A stretch of 64,000 nucleotides of DNA from the NCBI GenBank assembly GCA_021234155.1, contig JAJEKV010000046.1:2723258-2787257 (forward strand). The letters run 5' to 3'. A program made the position numbers and the translations under genes. The stretch comes from Isoetes taiwanensis (lineage: Eukaryota; Streptophyta; Lycopodiopsida; Isoetales; Isoetaceae). Below the pieces are notes generated by a model that was not told the DNA's origin, ran no database searches, and saw only the letters and a list, made by a program, of their open reading frames with translations. Shown piece after piece: positions 1-9,797 of the stretch (positions are counted from its first letter, which is position 1; every line of letters begins with the position of its first letter).

Positions 1-300
1 GTTTTTAATGTTTTTGGATGCCGTTAAATATTTCTGACTTTCCAAAAATTGGGACGTTATTTTTTGGGTACGATTTCGACATTTTTTTTTTCCTTTCGGT
101 GGGCAGACCCAGCGTGCTCAGGTCAAATTTTTTCCTTTATGGCTGCATCGTGGCGTGCATGCCGGATTTGTTGAATCTGGCAAATGGATGGCTCTATTAT
201 TTTGCAATCTGGGTCTTGGAGTCGATGCTCAATTTTCGCGTTTGCTTATCCTTATCTTGGATGTCTTATCCTTACACTGGTTTTTTCCGTGATTAACTTT
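1..300. other. Left edge, interior of element A, nothing recognised
   Basis: This stretch lies downstream of the element A protease region, reading on the minus strand, where reverse transcriptase should follow. I see no conserved RT motif in it on either strand. A T-rich run near 80-95 and a 92-codon plus-strand frame are present, but that frame has no recognisable motif. Confidence 0.4.
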
Positions 301-1047
301 CTACCCTTGCCGTAACCGAGCTCCAATGGCATCCTCCTTCGCACCCGCCACACCGTTCTGCTTGATTTCCAACAGGTAGCACCTTCGTTCTCGGATTTTC
401 ACTCTTGCACCTACAGTTTGAGGTCCATGTAATAATCCCCAATTGTTCTCTTCAACCATGTGGGACGTGATTAGATTTACCTGATTTCTGTTTGTCCCAT
501 CTATACTTGATTTCAGAGGATGATCTATATTCAGTCCGCTGCTCGTATCTATGTTTGCTCCTTTGAATAAATACCCGTTGATACTGACATCACAAAGAAA
601 TGGCCCTGGATCCTTGGATTGCCGGGCTGGTGGCTCTATTCTACTCTTGATGGTATCATTTGATATGATTTGTTGGACTGAAATTTTTGATTTTGTTCTT
701 CCTCCTAACTCTTGCAACAAATTGGGAGAATAATGTATCAATTGCTCAAGAGTAAGTGTGATTTTAGTGGCCAAAACTTGGCTGATCACATCATCTTCAT
801 TTTGAATTTCCTCATCCACCATAGGAGGCATCTCTATGGGCTGATTTTCTTCTATAGACTGAAACTGTTCTGTGGGCAGCATATTGAATTGCACCTTCTT
901 AGGTGCTGATACGTTCAAAGCTTGTCCCTTCAAAGCCTTTGGAAAAGATGTCTTAGTCTTCTCCGCAATTGGCACTACTCTTGGTTCTTGCACCCCCTGC
1001 TTTGATCTTGTAACCGCATTTACTTCTCCAATCTCTTCTTCTTGCAA
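301..1047 (-). pseudogene. Element A gag-pol linker and protease-like region
   Basis: This is an open frame of 248 codons. It starts with an E-rich linker containing VNAVTRS, a string typical of the stretch between zinc knuckle and protease in plant Ty3/gypsy polyproteins. A predicted helical segment (LEQLIHYSPNLLQEL) follows, then a retropepsin-like core around residues 150-170, where IDTSSGLNI resembles the D-T/S-G active-site loop with an altered third residue. An aspartic protease of this type would cut the retrotransposon polyprotein in the virus-like particle. The flap and second conserved block are not clear, and the last 50 residues look degenerate. The order gag (1881-3323), then this, on the minus strand fits element A. 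The frame is open, but the family call rests on short motifs. Confidence 0.5.
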
Positions 1048-1880
1048 TAACCGACCTCTTATCCGAACCGGCCTGATGCAAATCCCGGTGAATCAGAACT
1101 AAGGGCCAAGAACCAGGTGGTGGATACGGCTGTGTCCGGACTGGCAGGAAGCTGCCGAGAGCCTATGCTGGGGAATCCGAAACTGGAGGTTGCGATGAAG
1201 CCGATCCTCTGTTCTTGCTGCTGCCGACGTTAGGTACTGTTGGCTGGCCGGGCTGGTGCTTGGTGCTTCCACCTGAAGGAGATCTTCACATGAGCTGAGC
1301 TAGAACGGGCCTTGGGCGCCTAGGCGCCTAGGCGGCAGGCGGTGGAGAAGTAAAGTTCCTCTACCAGTTAGCATGTTGCTATTATGATGGTCTAAGCAAT
1401 AGCAATCATTAGACATATGCGTTGCATATAACTGAATGATAAAAGCCTTATCTACCATGTATGCAATAGTATTGCATATTCTACAAATCAACTTTGCCTG
1501 AAATTCAGCCTGCATCCTTTCTTCACTGAATCTTGGTGCATCATCACTGTTCCATAGTTAGAAGACGAAGTAACGTGAGGAGTAACTTGTGTGACTAAAC
1601 TACAAAGCAAGACATTATGTCAAATTGAATGAAGAAAGTATGACAATCATGCAAAACATGGCGAGATTACCTGGTTTACATTGAGCTTGAATACCTTATG
1701 CCTGAAGGAAAAAATGGTGGACAATACGAAGCTTAAGATATTGAAGCAAGGTAAAATATGGATTACACGTTATTGCAAAACCCCAATCTTAGATGCCAAA
1801 AACGCATTTGTCAGAAGCATCTCCATTCCACCAACATCTAACTCTGCAATTCGATCCCAAAAAAACAATCTTCAGGGCAG
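1048..1880. other. Unassigned segment between element A gag and protease
   Basis: This 830-bp stretch separates the two recognisable parts of element A and carries no retroelement motif that I can see. It contains a GC-rich self-complementary run around 1316-1335 (GCGCCTAGGCGCCTAGGCG). A short minus-strand frame at 1300-1515 has an exon-like look (EERMQAEFQAKL) but no family I recognise. It may be a secondary insertion or a captured gene piece. Confidence 0.3.
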
Positions 1881-3323
1881 CTAAGCAACTCTTATAAACC
1901 CACAATTTACTACTGATTTTGCCTTCTCTTGCTTCTTAAGCTCCTCAATAAGAGCCTTAACTTGAGGATTATCAATGTACTTTGCATCTTGAATGCGAAC
2001 ATCATTATTAGGAAGAGGTACTGATTCAAACACCTGCTGCCTTGGTGGATACTTGTTGGTTGCCCATTCCGGTTTCCCATAAATTTTCCAACAAGTACTC
2101 TCATCATGCTTGAATTTATCACATAACTTGCAATACAAATGAGCCTTACTTGGATACCATCCTGTTTTGGTGCACCATTTGTCTTGGAACCAGTGGAGCT
2201 TGTTGGGCAATGGAGCTTGTAGCATCATTGGAACTTGTGGTATGATAGGTGCTGCTGCATTGGTTGAATAGAAATAGGTGGTGTTTGTTGCATAACGGCA
2301 AATCTTTGGATTGGCCCCTCTCAAAGGATCTCTTCTCCCTACATTCTTGATCATTATGGCCCTTGATTTGGCATCTTGGAGCAGAATTTCAGCAATCTAC
2401 ATATAGTATCGGAATGTCCAATAGACCCACAATACTCATAAGTAATAAAGCGCACCTCCCTTGGCTTCTCACCAATTGTAAGCTTAGAAATCTTGGCTGC
2501 AATATCCTCCTGTTTATGCTCGAGCAGCAACTTCATGAATGTATCTGGCTTATCTTCAGCCTTGAGAGCATACTTTTGTGCCTCTAGTAATGTTGTAATT
2601 TGTTTGGCCTTCATCTTATGAGCAATAGCTCGTTTCAGCCCCTTCACATACCATTGGATATCCATTTCATCACTCCTTGCAATCTTCCAATGAACCACGG
2701 CTTTGAGAATCGCGAATATACCTCTGATTATACTCTCTAATTGATTCATCTTCCTTTTGTGTGAAATTTGTCAATCTTTCCATAGTCTTATCCTTACCAT
2801 GAACTTCTTGATAATTAGCAATGAATGCCTCCTTTAATTCTGATATGTCATGGTATCTGGGTGGGTTTGTGCCCATTCCTCCATTGAATCTTGCAAAGAA
2901 CTATGAAACCAAAGCAAGTAATGTCGTTACCGGTAACTTACATTATCGGCAATACCTCTCAAACTTCACAATATGCTTCAAAGGATCCCGATCTACGGAT
3001 CATCAAACTTTGGAATCCCCATTGTCCGAAAACCCCATACCATAGGTGGTAATACTGACCATCTACGCCTCTTCTTGGGTTTCTTGAAATTGGAAAAACG
3101 AAATTGAATCTCCCTTCAATTTGAAAAACGAAATTGGATTACCTTCTAGATCGATAAATGGAATCAAAACCTCCTGGATCTGAGAATTAGACTCCAAATC
3201 TGCTCTCAAATCTGAAAACGAAATTGAATCTTGATGCAATTTTGAGCCCAAAGATTGACTCACCAGTCCCCTTCTTGTTAGGATAGAGCTTGGTGGTATA
3301 TCCTTCTTACTTCTCTTGGGCAT
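1881..3323 (-). pseudogene. Element A Gag, frameshifted
   Basis: Gag forms the capsid-like particle and binds the element RNA. The N-terminus (MPKRSKKDIPP) starts at 3323, 191 bp inside the LTR. A capsid-type segment follows in two frames: ELKEAFIANY and DESIREYNQRY near 2740-2860, then MDIQWYVKGLK after a shift near 2720. Two CCHC zinc knuckles are visible. The upstream one, YEYCGSIGHSDTIC (about 2400-2445), has lost its first Cys to Tyr. The downstream one, CKLCDKFKHDESTC (about 2100-2140), is intact. At least two frameshifts and a stop at 2354 separate the parts, so this copy cannot make full Gag. The family call is well supported by motif order and by the LTR position. Confidence 0.75.
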
Positions 3324-3514
3324 AAAACTATGCTCCCTTTGTCAAATGGTACCCCACAAATCAATTACGGCAAAATCCCCTTCACCCAAGAAATTGCTCC
3401 TTCCTCAATGGTGTCGTTCTTTACCGACGATCACCAATACCAATGGTAACAACTCCTTTTTCAATGGAAATTTTTGCCAATCAATGGTCTGTTTTCCCAC
3501 CGTGGTCACCAAAT

Positions 3515-3828
3515 TGTTAGAGCCTGAACTCTAACCTTGCAAGAAGGATGAAAAACCCAACAATCCAAGCTCAGTCTATCAGATCAAGGCAATGCACAAC
3601 ACAAAGAATCATCATCTCCATAGCTAGATCAATCAAAATACCCTCTCCCAATACACCGTCTCTCTGTTCTTCTCTCTCTCTGTCAGATAATATCCTGCAC
3701 GCGTGCATGTGCGTATATCACTCCATATATGGTATACTGTCTTCTATACCACCTCAATAGTGGTGAGTGTGGTTAGTGTGGTGAGTGGTGACGAGTGTAG
3801 TGAGTGGTAAGTGGTGACCACCCCAACA
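3515..3828 (-). repeat. 5' LTR of element A (314 bp)
   Basis: Read on the minus strand, the segment begins TGTTGGGGTGG and ends GGCTCTAACA, giving canonical TG...CA ends with matching TGTT/AACA tips. Immediately inside comes TTTGGTGACCACGG, a likely primer-binding site, and Gag starts 190 bp further on. Within the LTR, 3763-3821 is a run of short GTGAGTGGT-type repeats, and 3666-3690 is CT-rich. The partner LTR would lie left of base 1. The element has landed in the reverse transcriptase of element B, whose frame stops at 3840. Confidence 0.75.
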
Positions 3829-4757
3829 ATAGGAAGCTTTTAACTTGCTTGAGTGTTTTTTGGGGGAGCAAGCTTCTTTAAGGCTTCTATTTTGTTTTCA
3901 GAAACTTGGATGCCCTTGGTAGATACTTCATGCCCAAACAAATCCCCTTTTGAGCACAAGAAAATACACTTCTTAGGATTTAAGCTCACATCTCCTTTCC
4001 TGCACATAGCAAATAATTTAGTAAGATAAGCAAAAGGACCCTTGCTAGAAGTGCTTAAACACAAATCATCTAAGAAAACTCGAAATGCTGTAGGAGGCAT
4101 ATCCTTAAAAATAGTGTCCATTGCTCTTTGCAATGTTGCTAATGCATTCATGAGTCCAAAGGGCATCCTTCTCATTGCAAATGTTTCCCATGGTGTGATA
4201 AAAGAAGTCTTGGGCTGATCCTCCTCCCTGATACTGATTTGATTGAATCCTGAAAAGCCATCTAAGAAAGAATATATTTCTTTACCTGCAACGTCATGCA
4301 AAACTTCCTCCAAGAAGGGTAGAGGATAACAATCCTTGATAAATGCCTTGTTTAAATCCCTATAGTCAATGCAAATTCTAATTGTTTTGTTCTTTTTTTC
4401 CACAGGCACTATGCAAGACAACCATTCTGGATTTACTATCTCTGATATCACATTAGCATCTTTCATTTTGTACAAATCCTCTTTGATCAGGCCAAGCAAA
4501 GATGCATTTATCCTCATTAGTTTCTGCATAACAGGCTTTATACCTTCTTTAATCTTTATTTCAAATTCACATACACCTTTGTCAACACCAATCGGCTCAT
4601 TATAATCCCAAGCAAATACATCTTTCCATTCATCAAAGAATTTAGCAACAAAAGACTCTTCTTCTTTGAATAAATCTACAACATACAATGTTCTATCTTG
4701 ACCCTTTTTTTGAACTTTTACCTCTTTTACTGTTTGAGGTCTGGGTTTGGGAACTCC
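3829..4757 (-). pseudogene. Element B reverse transcriptase, truncated
   Basis: Reverse transcriptase copies element RNA into DNA in the particle. A 282-codon open frame (3840-4688) extends upstream in frame to 4757 with a basic linker. Motifs in order are IRICIDYRDLNKA, YPLPFLEEVLHD, LDGFSGFNQI, PFGLMNALATLQ, the catalytic FLDDLCLS (F-x-D-D), LNPKKC and LFGHEVS. The frame ends at APPKNTQAS, just before the connection domain, because the LTR of element A begins at 3828. RNase H and integrase would normally follow and are absent here. Compared with the consensus, YRDLNKA is followed by FIKDCYPLP, a mild change. The frame is remarkably open for a truncated copy, so the insertion may be fairly recent. 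Confidence 0.85.
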
Positions 4758-5319
4758 TGCAAGACAGCCCTCTATGAGGACCCTTGGATCTAACAGGAGA
4801 ATCCGGGGACTATGTCACGCGGGATTTGCAAAGAAACAAGGAAAAGAGAAAAGAAAACAACAAAGAACAATTTAGACAATAATGAGAACAACTTCCTTGA
4901 TGTCAATGAAGATACATGAGCTCTCGCAATCGAGAGAAAATTGATGTGAGACAAGACTCAAAACTCATCTAAAAACTCATGTGCTAGCTCTACTCATATA
5001 TATAGTACAATGGCCTTTGGCCCAATATAGACACTCGACTGATTTGGTGGCCGCTCACGGAAGGAGGCCTGATTTGCAGGAATCTTTGGCGGTGCCTCTT
5101 GAAGTGCCTAAAAATCGGACGCTGACGCTTGGCGGTGACGGGCCGCCACTTGTCACGAGCATCTCCTCTTGATGCCAGGCGTGGTCTTTGTCTGCGTGGT
5201 GCTGCTTTGGTCTTCTGGCGGGCCTTTGACGACCGACCGTGCACGGTTGTGAATCCTTGGCCTTGACTTGGTCCGTGTCATTATGCATGAATAGTCACGT
5301 ACACAGCGCGGGACTAACA
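4758..5319 (-). repeat. 3' LTR of element C (562 bp)
   Basis: On the minus strand it starts TGTTAGTCC and ends CTGTCTTGCA. It matches 14384-14935 along its length with scattered differences. A TATA-like ACTATATATATGAG (minus, about 4992-5005) sits in the same place in both copies and would drive minus-strand transcription. Confidence 0.85.
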
Positions 5320-5330
5320 CTCCCCACCAA
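5320..5330 (-). other. Polypurine tract of element C
   Basis: The minus-strand run TTGGTGGGGAG lies directly against the TGTTAG start of the 3' LTR, as expected for the plus-strand DNA priming site. It fixes the element's orientation. Confidence 0.7.
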
Positions 5331-7050
5331 GCGACACTGAGTGAAGAAAAGGAGGAAGTGTTTCGAGGGGGAATCCAGCGGTTTGAAAGTGATCCTCACG
5401 GGGAATGAGGGCCAGGCGCCATTATGGTAATTACCAATGAGGTCTGGCGTGTTTGAAGAGCGTCCGAGTGTTGAGCCAAAGGCGTGGTCTGCATCAATGA
5501 GGCCCGAGAGCCGCACCATGTCTTCAGTGGCATGTGCTTCGATGGGCGGAACCCGGCACTCCATGAGAAGGCGTGTCCGAGACCGAAGCAATCGACCGGC
5601 ATTACCCGTTAAGAAAAATGGGGACGCCGATTTAGGGAGCTTACCAGATACATTTGAGAGCAGCCATGTAATTTTGACGGTGAATCGAAGGGTCGGGTGA
5701 GGTGGCGGCATTCGCAAGAAGGTATCAAGACCATGAAGAGCATCGGCAAAGTCGTTGCCAACCACGCCATTAGCAATGTAGATCCAATTTGTAGTAGTGT
5801 CCAAGGTGGCACCATCCTCTCAATCGGAAGCGTCGACAAAGCGGGGATCCCAGGAGATCCGAAGATCCGAGATCAGGAGAGTCGACCTGGGGCGTGGCCA
5901 TCCGGGACCTTCGTCCAAAAGGGAAGACGCCATTCAGAAGAGAGAAACCGGGCGTGGAGGTACTCCTAAGGAAGCATATGGAGAGGGAGCCATGCACTCA
6001 GTGGGTTGGCCGAGCCATGTCCCCGAATTCACGAACAAGATCCTGATCAAGAGCACGACACCAATGGTCCCACTCTGAAGCAGAGAGTGGAGTATAGACA
6101 GGAGGATTGACCCAACCCGTTGGGATGGTCTTGCTTTCCAGAAGGCCACGCAATTGATTGTAACCTCCCAAGTGCTGCATATAAATTTGTGCAAACTCAA
6201 GATCCTTAGGATGCGCTAAATTCCTCCGTGCACTGTTCAATGTTTGACCGCCACAGAGGTAAGTGCTGAGCAAGTTCAGGCATGTACATTTGTTCAAAAG
6301 CCTGAGACTGATCGTGATCCTTGAAATACTGGTTGGTGGGCGATAACACCCAAGCAGCATGGGAGTTGCCTCGAAAAACACGATGCTCCTCATCTCAAAA
6401 TTTATCATGTATATCAGCCAGATAGAAGTCATGAAAAACATAGGCCATGGGCTGAACAACTCGGAAGATGACCAAATCCGGATCTTCAGAGTTGAGTTGA
6501 TCAAAGACTAAGAGGGCACACAATAAACCCTTATCTTCCACAGAAAGATCTGGCCAGATGCGTAGAAAATCCGCACTGCGGAGTGGCTGTTGATGAACCT
6601 TGCCATTTGCCGCGTACCACTTCAAAAGGAAAAGGTGCCGTCGGGCCACCACATAGTCGAGATAACTGGAAGGAGTATAGAAGTCCACAGGGATGTTGGT
6701 AGCAATATCGATATATCCCTCCTGTTTATTTTGGGCTTCTTCAGCGGATTGAAACGACTTTTTGCCGGAGCTGATGTTCGGAGGTCACGGATCGGTTCTC
6801 TTTTTGAGGAGAAGATTTAGTTCCTCACGCAACCGCTTTCGAGAGAGCGTGCCATGTGAAGAGGATTGCCCGGAGTATGGAGTCAAGCGTGGCAATCGGC
6901 ATCATCAATGATCTTGTTTCTTAGCCTCCGTAGTTTGATCTTGAGAGCGCGGAGTCGAGGTCACCGCGTGGAAAGCTGAGCTTCTAAAGAGGCTATTTGA
7001 GCATCACGCGCTGTAATGTCATGGGCTTGAGTGGTGTAAGTCTGAGAAAG
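5331..7050 (-). pseudogene. Element C extra 3' reading frames, unknown product
   Basis: Between the coiled-coil ORF and the 3' LTR, three overlapping minus-strand frames (6395-6688, 5998-6504, 5295-5804) look like one broken coding region. Examples are DFYTPSSYLDYVVARRHLFL, DKGLLCALLVFDQL and HLGGYNQLRGLLESKTIP. Their joint length suggests more than 400 residues. I do not recognise a family; the position matches the env-like or additional-ORF slot known in some plant Ty3/gypsy lineages. No convincing transmembrane segment or signal peptide is seen, which argues against an envelope protein. Frame changes near 6400-6500 and 5800-6000 break it. From 6690 to 7050 I see no clear frame. Confidence 0.4.
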
Positions 7051-7689
7051 CTATGTATACAGCGTGTGAAGCTTAGCAATGTCTTTATCCTTGTCAACCA
7101 AGAGAGTTTCCCTTGCCTTGACTTGCTCCAACAATTCCTGAATGGTGGTTTGCAATTGAGCTTGTTGATCAGCAAGCAGGCTGTTCTGATCTTGGGCATT
7201 CTTTAAATCCTCACGGGCCTGTAAAAGAGCCGCGTGCTTTTCTTGAAGCTTGTCCTCCAGAGTTTGGATTTGCGTGTTAGCAGCTTGAAGGTCTCGGTGA
7301 ACCGCGTCGGCAGTCTCCAGGGACGCTTGAACCCCATGCATGAGAACGTCCTGGGATTCTTGCAACTTGAGAGCAGCAGCTTGAACATCCTGCTGGTATT
7401 TATACAGAAGCTGGCGAGGATGTGCAGGTGGAGGGCCCTGTGGTGGCCGTGTTTGTGACGTCTGAGAGACATGACGAGAAGTGGAGGGCCTCGTTTCTGT
7501 GGAGAAAGAGGAGACAGTGACATGCGTGGCATTATGTTGGACATGACCAGAAGAAGAGGGGCGTGAAGTGCCAGCCTGTTGGTTTTGAGGAAGTGAATGA
7601 AAAGACTGTTGAGTGGAGGCATGAGAATTTGAAACAGACACAGGAACAGGAAGATAATGACGGATGAGGGCTTGAAGATGGCCACCCAC
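7051..7689 (-). CDS. Element C coiled-coil ORF, unknown function
   Basis: This is an open frame of 212 codons. Residues 1-90 are rich in Ser, Thr, Gln and Pro (low complexity, probably disordered). Residues 95-210 form a long coiled coil with heptad-like Leu and Ala spacing (DRDLQAANTQIQTLEDKLQ-like, ALLQAREDLKNAQDQNSLL, QLQTTIQELLEQVKARETLL). The frame ends soon after HTLYT. It lies on the same strand as pol, about 650 bp after the pol stop, and is followed by the unknown frames at 5331-7050, with which it may once have formed one protein. An overlapping frame reaches 7853. It is probably an additional retrotransposon ORF, though a captured host fragment is possible. No catalytic motif is seen. 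Confidence 0.5.
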   Translation of the reverse strand: MGGHLQALIRHYLPVPVSVSNSHASTQQSFHSLPQNQQAGTSRPSSSGHVQHNATHVTVSSFSTETRPSTSRHVSQTSQTRPPQGPPPAHPRQLLYKYQQDVQAAALKLQESQDVLMHGVQASLETADAVHRDLQAANTQIQTLEDKLQEKHAALLQAREDLKNAQDQNSLLADQQAQLQTTIQELLEQVKARETLLVDKDKDIAKLHTLYT

Positions 7690-7871
7690 GGAAGGACACC
7701 TATTAATGTTCGACGGGCGTGAAAAGAAGGAATGTCATTTAATGCTGGCAACTCGAAGTGGGATATCATTAAAACGAAGGTGTCAGAAGGTACCATGGCT
7801 AGATATGCGGCTGGAGAAAAGATTCCCCATTTAGAAACAGCCTTGCATTGCAACCACGTTGGCGAAATTTC

Positions 7872-7916
7872 TTATTGGTCCACGTCGACAGGGAGGTCCT
7901 CGGTTGGCTATATAAG
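7872..7916 (+). promoter_or_regulatory. TATA-type promoter inside element C, antisense to pol
   Basis: CTATATAAG at 7908-7916 lies 37 bp before the ATG of the plus-strand ORF. An inverted CCAAT (ATTGG) lies about 35 bp further upstream at 7874-7878. The pair has core-promoter spacing. The TATA sequence is partly self-complementary and could also read leftwards toward the coiled-coil ORF. Confidence 0.4.
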
Positions 7917-7945
7917 ACAAACAGTGGGTGAAGCTGAGACATCCG

Positions 7946-8212
7946 ATGGCGCTTAGTATGTCTGCTGCAGGACTTCACGATAAGTGCACCATGCCTTCAA
8001 ACTGCCTTGAGTGGATAACATGCAAGATGGACTGCTTGGACCTTTGGAGGTGCCACAACCGTGGCATTCCCATGGACGGGTGGTGTGCTGGGATGGCTGA
8101 GCATCCCGATCCTCACACCAACGGGATGGAGGTGGTGATTCACCTGCGTTGGGACCCTGAACAGAACTGGTACCATATCCTGCGCATCACCTCGGCTCCA
8201 AACCCGGAGTAG
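7946..8212 (+). CDS. Small antisense ORF in element C, unknown
   Basis: An intact 88-codon frame, read against the direction of the element, starts at an ATG 37 bp after a TATA box and stops at TAG 8210-8212. The product is Cys- and Trp-rich (NCLEWITCKMDCLDLWRC, GWCAGMAEH) and ends WYHILRITSAPNPE. No family is recognised, and no signal peptide or membrane span is seen. It occupies the gap between the pol stop (8336) and the coiled-coil ORF (starting 7689), and runs head to head with the latter. Plant Ty3/gypsy elements with additional antisense ORFs are known, so an element-encoded accessory gene is plausible. At this length a chance frame cannot be excluded, but every element C frame of known function is broken and this one is not. 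Confidence 0.4.
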   Translation: MALSMSAAGLHDKCTMPSNCLEWITCKMDCLDLWRCHNRGIPMDGWCAGMAEHPDPHTNGMEVVIHLRWDPEQNWYHILRITSAPNPE

Positions 8213-8335
8213 AGGGTTTTTCTCTTTAGGATTTTGTAAATAGGGCACTGCCCATAGAGCTCTGCTCATAGCGGAAATAGATGGGCTCCGCCCTCATTTT
8301 GTAAAAATTTGCCTCTATAATATAAATATGCGTCT

Positions 8336-8690
8336 TTAGTCACTATCTGGGGATTCAATTTCTTGTGTTGCATCTGGTGTATGACTGTCTGTATTTGTTG
8401 CATGAAATTGTTTGAGGCGAAAGCCATTAACCAGTGTAGGTAATGGAGTGCCATCGAGTTCGGCCAGCTTGAAAACACTGGGTTGCACAACTTGAATGAT
8501 TTGATATGGACCAAGCCATCTGAACTTTAACTTGCCCGGAAAATTTTTGTAATGAGAATCATAAAGGAGAACCAAATCACCTTCTTTGAATGCTTTTTGT
8601 CTTAAGGCGTTTGTCACATAAAGATTTTTGCAAGCTGTTGTCCATGAAGAACACGAATGTAAGCATCGCGCTTAAGTTCATCAAGCGTTC
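8336..8690 (-). pseudogene. Element C integrase C-terminal domain
   Basis: This is the end of pol. The frame shows AFKEGDLVLLYDSHYKNFPG and FRWLGPYQIIQVV, the GPY/F module that closes Ty3/gypsy integrases and helps bind DNA. After FKLAELDG come NGFRLKQFHA and a short acidic tail ending in a stop at 8336. I see no chromodomain, so this is not a typical chromovirus. The reading frame shifts near 8640 relative to the integrase core. The domain call is secure from the GPY/F signature. Confidence 0.8.
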
Positions 8691-9797
8691 CAATTGATAA
8701 ACCCTTTCGGAGTCACGCCAGGTGGATTATGGGCTGTAGCAAGTTGAAGCGGAGAGTTGGAAGAATATATTCAAAAGGCATGAGAGCTTCTTGACCATAA
8801 ACCAGTTTTGAAAGGAGTGTGTGACCAAAGTAGCTATTTTGAAACTAGTGTTGTAAGCCCAAAGAACAATTGGGCAACTTGTCTTGCCAATGCATGGAGA
8901 AAGCGTCACAAATTTTTTGAGAATAGTGATGAGAGTTTTGTTGGTGCTTTCAGCCAAGCCATTTCCTTGAGGATAATAGGGTGTACTCTTGATTGTTGGA
9001 TGTGAAGATAATCCGTCGGCTCCTTGATGGTATGTTTGACAAAATGCACGCATGCGATCACTAACAAGTTCAGGTGGGACAACCAAAAGCGTGATGATGT
9101 GCGTGTAGAGAACCTTTGTTTGTCTTTGGCGGCGGTGTTGTGCGGAAGTCGCAAAGCTTCCGCCCATTTGGTAGCATAATCCGTGAGGACCGAATATAGC
9201 GAACGCGGGTGTGCGGCGCCGTGGGTCCATGGGCCCCACAAAATCCATTCCCCATTTTTGAAGGGATGTGGCATGGCGTGGCGGCCGGCATTAATGGAAG
9301 AAGCGTCCACGGGCGTGGGTTTTCCCCACCTGCAGCCGCGCGGCACCGCGTGCGAGCATAAGCGTGGGCATCTTTGAAGGCGTGGGCGAAATATCACGCC
9401 AAAAGAATTTTTGCGTCGTCGTGGCGTCACCACTAAAATGACCACCACCAAGCCCATCGTGGGCTTGTCGAACAATATCGGGCACCTCATGAGGGAGGAC
9501 ACAACGACGGAGGACCATGTCTTTGCCTGCGTTTGTACAAATGGCCTGCAACCATGGTATAGTCCGCGGACCTCTGGAGAAACCGGCCCGATTGGCGGGG
9601 CGAGGAGAGAGCGCCGGATCGGCGGGGGAGGGAAGAGCACCGGTGAGAAGATATTGGCTGAAAGTTGCAGAAACCAATGGGCGTGGCCGTGACCGGGGAA
9701 CAATTGAGCGTCCCGGAAAGGCATCCGAAACACCCGTGGAGGGATCATCCGTGTGGATGCGTGAAAAGATAATCAGGCACCACATGAGATTTTGCAC
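8691..9797 (-). pseudogene. Element C integrase (HHCC and catalytic core), broken
   Basis: Integrase joins the DNA copy to the host genome. Reading leftwards, the zinc-binding segment includes VRQAHDGLGGGHFSGD and QKFFWRD, with the CxxC half in a shifted frame (near 9340-9370, ending QVGK). Then come the core pieces MDFVGPMDPRRRTP (9248), SLYSVLTDYATKWAEALRLP (9110-9190, other frame), ELVSDR (the second catalytic Asp) and STPYYPQGNGLAESTNKTL (the catalytic Glu region, near 8930-8990). WAYNTSFK closes the core. At least three frameshifts split it. Domain order and spacing are normal for Ty3/gypsy. Confidence 0.8.

Noticed and set aside
18-296. Plus-strand 92-codon ORF at the left edge
   Set aside because: It is Phe-rich from T-runs and antisense to the element A body, with no motif.
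5437-5969. Plus-strand ORFs of 87-93 codons in element C
   Set aside because: They are antisense shadows of the sense-strand 3' frames, share the same bases and have no promoter-like sequence.
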